Below the pieces are notes generated by a model that had not been told where the DNA came from, ran no database searches, and worked only from the letters and a program-made list of their open reading frames with translations. Shown here in pieces: positions 40,813 through 50,211 of a stretch of DNA of 64,000 nucleotides. The DNA is taken from NCBI RefSeq assembly GCF_003144245.1, contig NW_020289975.1, forward strand, positions 2,189,496 to 2,253,495. Reading direction: 5' to 3'. The DNA is from Jaminaea rosea (taxonomy: Eukaryota; Basidiomycota; Exobasidiomycetes; Microstromatales). The first letter of the stretch is position 1. Every line of letters begins with the position of its first letter. A program made the translations under genes and the position numbers.

Positions 40813-43800
40813 TCAAGCAGACTGCAACCTCATCGCGAGCGGCAATGCCGCTGGGTTATCCGTAGTAGCCAGCAACTGCACCGTGCTATTGAACCCCTTC
40901 ATTGCCCTGGCCCACTTGCTCTCTTGCTTCTCCAGAGCTCGCCACATGTCTGCACCTAGCTCTGCAGGTCTGGCGTCGGGCCCATCTGAGGCCTTGGCTG
41001 CTGCCCACGCCGAGGTCGTCATGAGGACATGGTCGTCGAGCCGGCTGCGATTCTCGTAGAAGACGCGAGCGCTGTTCATGAGACGTTGGAGGAACTGAGC
41101 GCGAGTGCGTGGTGGAAGACAAGATGTGATTAGCTTCCAACTTGTTGACGGCCAGCCACACTCTCGCTTCCTGCTGCTGCTGCTGCTGCTCACCTCAACA
41201 AAGCGCACATCCGTAAGCATACACTCCTTTCTGCACTCGTTCAAGAAGTCCGTATGATCTCGCAGGAACTGATCAACAGTTCGAGCGCCCTCCATCTTCT
41301 TCTCCAATTGCGCCCAATTTTGCTCAATGATCTCTCCAGTAAAGAAGGCCAGCAGACTCTGGACGAAGAAGGTCATACGATGACGCAGCTTGAAAGTGCG
41401 CATCTTCCACCCTTCCAGCTCCGGGTGATCGCTGCAGCGCGCTTGCCAGTGCTTGGCCTGTTGCTCCAGCCAAACGTCACTTAGCTGGCGCTCGGTCACT
41501 TTCAATTGGATGAGGATCGTATGCAGGAACTTCCAGCGGATCATGTTCTTGCGGGAGATGACGAGAGAGACGGGGAATTTGACCGTCACGTCGAATTCGA
41601 GGACGTCGAGGACTGGCAGGCGACAGGAGGCAAAAGATGAGTGTCAGTATCGAGGGACAGCTCCTTACTTTGCTGCGGCGTAGACACGTACGAATCGCGG
41701 TATAGTCCCTCTCCCTCGCCTTCATCTTGGCCTTCAGCGCAATCGCCTCCGCGGCATCGGCTCCTCCCTTGACTCCGCGCGTGTTCGCAATCCTCTTCAA
41801 GCTTTCATACGGATTGTCCAGCGCGGTGCCAACCTTGACATCCTCCTTGTACGGGTCTGCGAACCCCACCACGGCCGAGCTGCCTAGTACCATGCCCATG
41901 TGCGTTTGCAGTCGCGTCTTGACGCTGTCTCGCACGTGCATAGGGTTGACGAGTTTGCGCAACTCGCGCTCGGCTTGCTCGATGAACGAGGAGAAGAAGT
42001 CGGATTGGCTGAAGAAAAAGTAGTGCTTGAGGGAGCGAAGACGTTCGATGAGATGGTAGTCGTGGAGGAGGAGGTGGAGCAGCTGCGTGTTGGCGAGGTG
42101 GTAGGCTTCTTCAATGCGTCGTAGGAAGGAGTCAGACGTCATGACGAAGCGCTCGCCCGCGTCTGCTCCCTCAGCATCGCTCGGCGGTGGCGGCTGCGGG
42201 ATGACCGTAGCCACATCGATGCCGCATTCACGTACGACGTTGAGGTATTTACCCGCTAGGAGGATCTTGGACTTCCAAGGCTCAAGGAAGCTGGGGATCT
42301 TTGCCCCGCCGGTGAAGAGGCCACGTCCGTTGGCGATGAGCTGCTCGTCCTCCTGCAGGCGAGCCTCGTAGTCCTCCTCACTCAGGCCTTGCCTCTCTCT
42401 CTCCCGGCTCGCAAGGATGTTCTGATCTCGCAGCGTGTAGCGCTGCTCCCAGTAGATATCCGATGGATCTGTCTTGAGGGAATCGTAAGTCACCTTCTGG
42501 TCTTCGAAGACCATGAACTCGTCGTATGGGTCGACGAGTACGCCGGTCGAGACCCAAGTGACCAGAATGCGCGCGTAAGGCTGAGATGCTTGGTGAAAGA
42601 GGTCGAGGAAGAGCTGATGCGCTCGTGGATCGCCAGACTGCTTTTCCACCCTATCCCAGAGCATGCTCAACACCTCGCCGCCCTTGGCAATGCCACCTTG
42701 CACTGCGTCCTCATCGCCTCCCTCTGCCTGAGCGTCTTGGCCTGAAAAGAGGGCCTTGCGCTCCCTCTCCAGCTCGGCCTGAGCCTCCTTCATCTCCTCG
42801 TCCTCCGCCGCGTCGCTGTCGTCGTCGTCATCGGAGTCTCCCTCTTCATCGTCTGACTCGAGAATATCAGCGTGCGTGATGGAGGCGATGTCGCTCACGA
42901 GCGCGTAGACCAGCGAGAAGATGTGCAGAGTGGGGTGAATGAGGAGCCAGAGCTTCTGCAGCGTGAATTGCGGTGAGGTAGCCATCTGATGCTCCAGGCT
43001 GACAAGCAGAGCCTCGTAGTCGCACAGGACCGTCCGGATCGCAGCGCAGAGAGCATGAGTGACCGTCCCGTAGTGCATCGTCGAGTCCAAATCCACAAAG
43101 GCAGTGACGGCCGAATAGCACGAGGCAAGCGGGAGGATGCGCAGCACGAGACCTTTGAGGGATGCGTCGAGGGATGCGTCGACGTGGTATGTTGGGCCGC
43201 GGAGCTGGGATGCCGTGTCTTCTGGATCGTAGCCGGGGGCGAAGGTGATAAATTGACCCTCGATGCCCATGAGGACGTATAGAAGGTCTTCGATGATGGC
43301 TGCCTCTTGCACGTCGCGGGACATCATGGTCAGACCAGAGGGCTCGGCCTGAATGTCGTCCGCAGGCTCTGCGCCATCATCGTCGAGCGCTTGAAGGTCG
43401 CCCGCGTCTTCGCCATTGACCTGACCATCGACAGGTCTCGAGCTGGTCTTGGATCGGTGCAGGTCTGCTGGCGGTGGTGCTGCTGGTTTGCGAGGCGACT
43501 GTCTAGGCACTCTGCGGCCAAGAGGATTGAAGATGAAGGATCCTTCGTGCGCGAACGAATCTGTGGGAGCTGTGCAGCAAAGAGATCAATCAGCACTACT
43601 GCCTTCCCTCCTCTTGAGCTGATCCTCGCTGCACTCACCTTGTCTCCTCCCTTGCAAGCCCTTGACAGCCGCCCTAGCCATGCTCAATCCATCTGGCCCC
43701 TTGGTAGACCCGGATGGCCCTTCCCCAGCCGTGGTCCCCGTCCCTCTGATCTTCCTCAGCCAATGCTCCGTTACCTGACTCCTCTTCACCTCCTCCGTCT

Positions 43801-44245
43801 CACGTACAGTCTGCACTGCACCATCACCGAGCTGGCGCGTCGTCGATGAGGTAGTCGTAACTGCAGGTCGATGTTTCCCCGGCTGGCCAAGTGCAACGAT
43901 CGAATCCGAATCCGCAGGCCCATTCCCATTGAGGTCCAACGCGGCCAGAACGTCTGCAGGGGGCACGCCTGCAGGCGGCGTATTATCATTGGAGGCACCC
44001 AGCGCTCCCTCTGATTCTTCCTCAATCCCATCTCCACCGGCCTTGCGCGTCGACTGCTGGACCATCAACAGCTGTCGCGTCATCTTATCGAACTGCTTGC
44101 TGCTCAAAGGAGCAGCGCTGCTTTTGCGCTTGTACTTGCGGCGGGGCGTGACGGGGGGCAGCGAAGAGGTGGAGGGTCCACCGACCGGTTCCCGTGGGAG
44201 GCCGGACGAGGTGCGAGCCCTCGTCGAGGATGACGACGAGGCCAT
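40813..44245 (-). CDS. GCP2: Gamma-tubulin complex component 2 (Spc97 homologue)
   Basis: Microtubule-nucleating complex subunit at spindle pole bodies. Four exons: 44245-43639, 43569-41692, 41612-41194 and 41094-40813, giving 1061 aa. The first exon (MASSSSSTRARTSS..) encodes a Ser/Thr-rich leader, then TEHWLRKIRG and GLQGRR. It joins in frame to PTDSFAHEGSFIFNPLGRRVP, typical of GCP2 N-termini. The gamma-tubulin ring domain begins with EDLLYVLMGIEGQFI and continues through VDPYDEFMV, WEQRYTLR and SKILLAGKYLNVVRECG. The C-terminal domain has FDVTVKFPVSLVISRKNMIR, FKLRHRMTFFVQSL and SARVFYENRS. Introns are 69, 79 and 99 nt. The second has a GTACGT donor; the third is a multiple of three, lacks stops and begins inside a CAG repeat. 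Confidence 0.9.
41171..41190. repeat. CAG microsatellite abutting a GCP2 5' splice site
   Basis: About six to seven CAG units on the minus strand directly after the GTGAG donor of GCP2 intron 3. If the intron were retained it would encode a Ser run. Confidence 0.85.
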
Positions 44246-44494
44246 GCGGAGGCAAGACGATGGAAGTTGTGGTTGTGGTGGTGGTGATGATGTGTTGGAG
44301 GAACAGGAGAATCTCCAGGGCGCCCCGCTCAGATCCACATCCACGACGCGCCGCCAGTCCGACAGAGAGCGCGCGTCTCACCTCCCTCCCGCCCGCTCTG
44401 CTCCTCACGCGTCGAGTCCATCACACCTGGCTCCATCTCGACGATGCTTGCGACGCCACGACAATAAATGACTCGAATTGGAATACAAGGTAAA

Positions 44495-47400
44495 TCAAGA
44501 ATTCGACCCATCACCGTTCCCACCATTGCCGCCTTGCCCAGGCTTCTGCATCGCAATGGCCTCAATCATGGCCCCCCAGGGCATCAAGCTATCCGCGCTC
44601 CAGTCCATGTTGGACAGGTTTCCCCCTCCGCCACTGGAAGCAGGCGAAGCTCCGGCTACCTGCGACGCAGCACTACCACCAGCTCCACTATTCGTGAATG
44701 CCGAAGAGTTCGCCCAAGGCTGGTTGCTACCGCTCACAGCGCCGCCGTTCATCGCTGGCGTCAATGCTCCCGAGTACTCTCCACCGCCTGCTCCCCCACC
44801 CCACAACGAATCATAAAAGTTCCCTCCCGCTCCATTTGCTCCAATCCCACTCAGATCCTCGGGCAGAGCCATTCCGGGCCCAGCGATGCCACCAAAGGGA
44901 TTCGTCCCATCCGCTCCGGCTGCACCGGTTGAACGCCCCTTGTTCTGCTGCTGAAGGGCAGAGGTGAGGTTGAATTGATCCATCCCACCGCCAAGGGTGT
45001 CGAAGATTGATTGGGCGAGCTCTTGCGGGTTGAAGGAGGGGATAGAGGAAGCCGAGGGAAGGAGGGCGCCGCCGTGCGGGGTGGTGACGGACCCAGAACC
45101 ACTGCTCCCGCTGGCGCTGGCGCCGTGCTTGCCTGCCGCTGCGGAGGAGCCAGGAGCGGGCGAGTCCATCATACGTGCAAAGGGCCCGCCAGACTGACCT
45201 GCTGTACCTTGCTGGCTGTCCGCGCTCCCATCGCCAGGCTGCGTCCTTGCTCCACTGCGCGACGGCTGCCCACCCGCAGCCACCGTGGCCTTTTTCGCCC
45301 CTTTCCTAGCGCACCAACTTGGATCCTTCGCTTTCTGCCTGAACAGCTCGATGATCGCCACCTCCCTCTTACTGCACTGATCCTTCTCTGCCCTCCTGTT
45401 ATGCTTCTCGATGAACTCATCCAGACAAGCCATCAACTCTTCGGCGTCCTCTCCAGTCGGGTCGAGCAGGAGCTCGATACCGGTGATCAACGTAGAGCTG
45501 AACAGACGATACAAGCCGCCCATATGACGCTTGCGCGCCCTGTCTTTGGGCCATTGGACATCGCGCTTGTACTCCTGTCGGACACGCCTGTCCTCCCTCG
45601 CTGACGCAAAAGCGGCGTTGCGGCTCAGCGCGTACTTCTCCGAGTTGCGAAGCAAGTAGGGGCGATGCAGCGTGCAACGAATGTAGTGGTACTCCACTGA
45701 GATGAGGTAGCGATGCAGCGGCAACCATGGGCAGACCGTATCGAAGGACTTGTCCATTCCTTGACTCTCCTGCGCCTTGTACGGCGCAGGCAGACTTGCT
45801 TTGAAGGACTCGAGCTCCTCGTCGAGCGCAATAACGTCTGAGTAGCTTCGCGGGCGCGAAAGGTCTTGGAAATGCTCGGCAATCTTGCCCGTGATGATGG
45901 TCAGGGCATGGCGAATGGCGACGAAGTTGAACACGCCCGGCGGAGAGCCGGGGTCGGCCCACTTTGGCGGACCCGCAACCGCTGTGCGCGGCATTGTGTC
46001 GATGTCCACGTCCGAGGGGGCCATGGTATCGCAGTGATGATTTTGAATGGCGGGTGGGCGGCCCAGCAGGATGGATGTCGACTTGTCGAGGTAGAAGAGG
46101 AGACTCCAGAGGCGACGACGTCGTTCTGTGGTTGAGGCATCGAGGCCGAGCTTGCTGCCGTCGCGATGCAGACCGATGGCTTGAGCAGCTCGAATGGCAC
46201 TGCCCAACATGCTCCAGCTCTCTGCGCTCTGCCGGCAAGTGATGAGGTAGCGAGCAGCGAAAGTCTGCGCGAGGACGAGGTCGATGTGGTCTGCGCGAAT
46301 GTACGTTGCAACATGAATCGTCTTGCGGCAGGCATGGTAGAGCTTCATTGCGCCCTTCTTTGCCTCATCCTCGCTCGTCATCGACTCTGGCTCGTTGCGC
46401 TTGGCGATGGCCAAGAGGATGAAGAGGAATGCCAGAAAGGGAACGTGTCGGGCGCCATCGTCTCCAACCTCTTCTCGGGCTTTGCCCCACTTGAAGGACA
46501 TCAAGGCATCGTACGATTGGCGGAAGGTGCCCTCGTGGATGGGGAGGCGGGTGTTGTTGATGTCGCGAAAGTAAAGGTGAAGGAGACCATCGGTGACGCT
46601 CTTTGGAGGTAGCAGCTCCATGAGTTCAGCGACGACATTGGGCGCTGCGCCTCCCTCTGACACGAGACGAGCAATCTTGAACGAGGCAGGGAATCGCGGC
46701 AGATGAGCGCCGAGCTCCAGGCGTTGGCCATTGATTTCCGTCTCAACCGCGCCTCGACTGACGCTTGGCAAGGCCAATGCGCCAAAGAAGGCATCACCCT
46801 CTGTTGTCAGGCCGCCTTCGAGCGGATTGCCATTCCTCTCCAATGCACTGCCCGGCACTCGTCGCCCATCTTCATCCTCATCGATGCCCTCGGTCCTGCG
46901 CTCAGCGTGGAATAGTTCCTCGCGCTCCATGCCGCGCATCGACGGTGGACGGAGGCGCTTGTTGCGCGAGTTGTCGTCTTCATCGTCTGCAATGGCTGGC
47001 ACGGACAACGCAGTATTGGCTGAAGAGCCTGCTGCTGCTGTTGCTGTCGTCGCGTCCTTGCTACTGCCGGGCAGGAGGCCAGCTTGTCGAGCCTCTGTGA
47101 GCTCTCTAGCCAGGCTTGTCTGCGCTGTCGCCAAAGCCTCGACGATGTCCTCTAGTCGAGCAATACGGTCACGATGATCACCATGCTCGTCGCCGCTCTC
47201 GAATGGCTGTGAATGTGCGAAGGAACAAGGGCGCACAGTTGTGAGCGTACGTCCAAGGATTTGACTCAGTTGCCGGATCGATCTCACTCTGCAGCTGTCA
47301 CCAATCCCACGTTCGAGACAGGGACCGCATGGATATTGTCGATCACACTTGTGTTTACGTCGATGGCACTCCGCACACGAGTAATGGATACGCTGAGTAA

Positions 47401-47904
47401 GGAAGCGGCCCAGGTCAGTGGATGTCGCGTCACACATGTCGCACCTCCTTAGCACCGGCTGCTCACCTTCCTCTTCCTCTCCTTCTTGTTCCCCACACTA
47501 GCAGCCACCGCATCCGCAACAGTCTGTGGCGCTTTCCCAATACCTTTGAGCCTTGATCCACTGGCCCCGCTTTCGTCTGTCGGGCTGGATCGCGACCCTT
47601 TGCGGGTCAGCTCGAGAGCAGAAGGTGCTGCGACGGGAGGGGGAAACTGCGAGTAGTTGGGTGGATGAGTCCATGGCTCGCCCGTAGCTATGCCGGGAGA
47701 AGGGGCGGAGATGGGCATCGAGTAGTTGTTTGTCGCGCCCGCTGGAGTTGATGTCGTTTCCATCGAAGTCGAAGCGGAGGAAGGACGTCCTTGCTTGCCT
47801 TTTGGAGTCAACGCAGGTCCGGCTGCTGAGCCTGACGCAGATGCCTGGCCAGGCGCAGCAGACGCTGATGTTGACGACGATGCCGTCGTCGCTGCGGGGG
47901 CCAT
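44495..47904 (-). CDS. Zn2Cys6 fungal transcription factor
   Basis: Exons 47904-47467, 47392-47288 and 47206-44495 give 1084 aa. The zinc cluster is built mainly from exon 2 (about residues 152-180): CAECHRRKHKCDRQYPCGPCLE with the last Cys in GDSC. It is preceded by a basic KKERKRK stretch at the end of exon 1. A short coiled coil follows (RIARLEDIVEALATAQTSL). The fungal-specific transcription factor domain lies at about 375-600, with RLPIHEGTFRQSYD, QSAESWSMLGSAIRAAQAIG, RRRLWSLLFYLDKSTSILLGRPPA and DIDTMPR. The C-terminal 350 residues are Ser/Gly/Asn-rich, like an activation region. The second intron (81 nt, GTGAGA donor) is in frame without stops. The regulated pathway cannot be read from the sequence. 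Confidence 0.88.
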
Positions 47905-48225
47905 GACTGCGTGTCTACTCGACAGTGGATAGTCTGTAGAGATGGCTTTGGGATGGCGGCGATGGTGCTAAAGGCAAATGCAAGAAAGGCAACGGCACCC
48001 TTGCCGCCGCTCAACTTCCCCACCACGCCCATTTCCACTCGATCCGCTCGACTCGACTCGCGGCGATTTTGATCACGCCTGGTGCAGCAGCCTGCCGAGG
48101 CTCCCGGTGCAGCGCCGAGAGGCTATCGAGACACAAGACTACGACGAAGAATGAGCTTGTTTGCTCTGGTACAGAACTGGTAACTTTGATTTCAAATTAC
48201 TTCTGAAAACGCTCGCGCTCTAACA
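47905..48225. other. Upstream region of the Zn2Cys6 gene
   Basis: 321 bases between two minus-strand genes. It contains a CGACT tandem repeat (48047-48060). Nothing else was recognised. Confidence 0.45.
48047..48060. repeat. CGACT tandem repeat
   Basis: Close to three copies of CTCGA/CGACT. It is the reverse complement of the GAGTC repeat seen upstream of BRR2/SET3. Confidence 0.55.
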
Positions 48226-49971
48226 CTATGCTAGCAAATCCTCAAAAGGGTCCTTCCCCTTGCCACTGCCATTCTTTGATGATGCTGCAGGCTGGGCCGG
48301 CGAGGGCGATGAGGCTGATGAGCTAGCGCCTGCTGTGGGCAGCTGTAGTGCTCCCCAGCCGCCGAGCTGTGAGCCTGAGCTCTGTGCTGGAATGGCTGCG
48401 TTGCCACCGCCTGGGGTCACTGCCCCTCCCATCGGCGGCGTCGCTGCTCCAAAAGTTGACTGGTATGCTGCACCTCCCGCTGGTGGGCGGGACAGCTTGC
48501 TTGTGTCGAAGAGATTAGCAGGGAGACCTCCAGGACCAGTGCCGGTCGATGATGAGCTCGCTGCTGCTGTCGTAGCAGCGGAAGGAGCAGAGTCAAAGGT
48601 GAGGCTTGCGAAGTCGTCCATGATCGACGAGGACGAGGCGGCCGGCTTGGCCGCCGAGTCCGCTGCTGCAGCGCTTCCCTCGTCGTCAAACGAAATGAGA
48701 TCACTGATCTTGGCAGTAGGCACAGCCGCGGAGCCTCCTTTGGCAGGGTCGATACTGGGGTCAATGTTGACCGTAGCGCTCAAGTCTCCCTTCTTGAACG
48801 CCTGGTATCGTTCGCAGACCTGATTGACCAGATCGTTAAGCAACAACAGCCTGTCCATCTGCTGCGACTCTCCATCTTCTGCTTCTGAGATCCACTTCTG
48901 AAGTCTCGGCTGGACACCGCGCAGATGGCCAGCGATTTGATCATAGCCGTCCCCCTTGACGAATCGCTCTCCGGCTTGGTAGTTGTTGAGCATGTCGTTG
49001 AGCAGGATAGCGCGTGATTGGACCTTGTCAAGCTCTTTTTCCGTTTGTGAGGCGTAATCGGGCTTGCTCTCCGGTTCCTGCAATGGGACAAACAGCATGT
49101 CAACAAAGGCTGGTGGACGCCCTGGCGCTCATCGCTGGCACTCACCGCCCCGGACATGATTTTCATCAGCTCCTGCGCCTGTTCCAAATCTCTCGGCGTA
49201 CCCCTCCTGATCAACTCTTGCAGCTTAGCAGCCTGCGCCGCCCTATCCTCCTCTTCTAACTCCTCGGGCGAGCGCAGATTATTCGTGGGCTGCATCACCC
49301 CCTTTGCCCTGGAGTCCAAGTTGGGGAAACGGTATCCTTTATACGTGAGCAGCCGGTGCATATCGCGAATGTGTACGAGGTCCTCCTTATGCTTCGAATC
49401 AACGCAGAGGGTGTTTCTCCATTCGTGGATGAGGGCGAGGATCTTGGTTTGCGATGGCGAAGGGAAGAGAGGGGGCCGCTCGGGGAATCGTTTGACGAGT
49501 TCGTTGAGAAACTCCTTTGTTGCGATTTGGAGGTGGAAAGGGTAGCCTACATTCTTGACGAGGTGATCCAGAAGGTCAAGTCCCAGTAGAGAGATGTGAG
49601 GATGACGCGAATTGACTTTCTGCACAACGGCGAAGGCTGCCTCGCGGGGGCTGCCAGAGGAGGAGGCAAGGAGAGTAGGTCAGCATACTAGCATACAAGG
49701 AGATGATCGGGCCATCCCTTGCTCACGTATTTGCTTGCTTGCTTTTGATATGATCTGCAAGCTCGAGATTGAGAGCCAGATTAGGCTGCGAGTTGATGGG
49801 ATCGCAGCATCGCTCGACATAGGACTGGACGGGCGTGATCCTCATCTCTGGGTCAATCGATTTGGCCGCCCAGTCAGCAAAGGCTGAGATGGCATTGGCC
49901 GTCGACGATGATGCAGAGGAGGATGCATAGCCTCTTGGCGGGCCGCGGGACGAGTGATGGTTGTACGACAT
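48226..49971 (-). CDS. GGA: GGA-type clathrin adaptor (VHS and GAT domains, no ear domain seen)
   Basis: Exons 49971-49727, 49650-49146 and 49077-48226 (introns 76 and 68 nt) give 533 aa. The VHS domain (about 40-185) has LALNLELADHIKSKQANTPREA, VNSRHPHISLLGLDLLDHLVKN, YPFHLQIATKEFLNELVKRF and IRDMHRLLTYKGYRFP. A linker with AAKLQELIRRGTPRDLEQAQ precedes the GAT domain (about 250-340) with ELDKVQSRAILLNDMLNNY. This order matches yeast Gga1/Gga2, Arf-dependent adaptors for trans-Golgi to endosome sorting. The tail is Ser/Ala/Gly-rich. It contains a clathrin-box-like DLISFDDE and a C-terminal KDPFEDLLA. The gamma-adaptin ear that normally ends GGA proteins is not present. It is divergent from the aminopeptidase gene, 240 bases between starts. 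Confidence 0.88.
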
Positions 49972-50211
49972 GGCGGCGTGGGCGGTGAGAAGAAGGGGAG
50001 GATGTCAAGAAGTTGTTGGTTGTTCTGGCCAGCCCGTCGGCGCCGCTTCGTCGACTCGTCTCGTCGAGGTCTGTGCGTGTCTGTTGTCTCGGAGCGAGCC
50101 AGACGAGCGGCGAAAGGCCCGCGCAGCGCGAAGCGACGGCAGCGGCAGCAGCAGCAGCGAAGTCAAGTGGTTGAAACTGACCTTTGCTCATCTTCCTTTG
50201 TCACATTTTTG

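Noticed and set aside
44246-44344. GCP2 start at 44344 (MDVDLSGAPWRF)
   Set aside because: That codon is GTG; ATG 44245 is the first ATG in frame.
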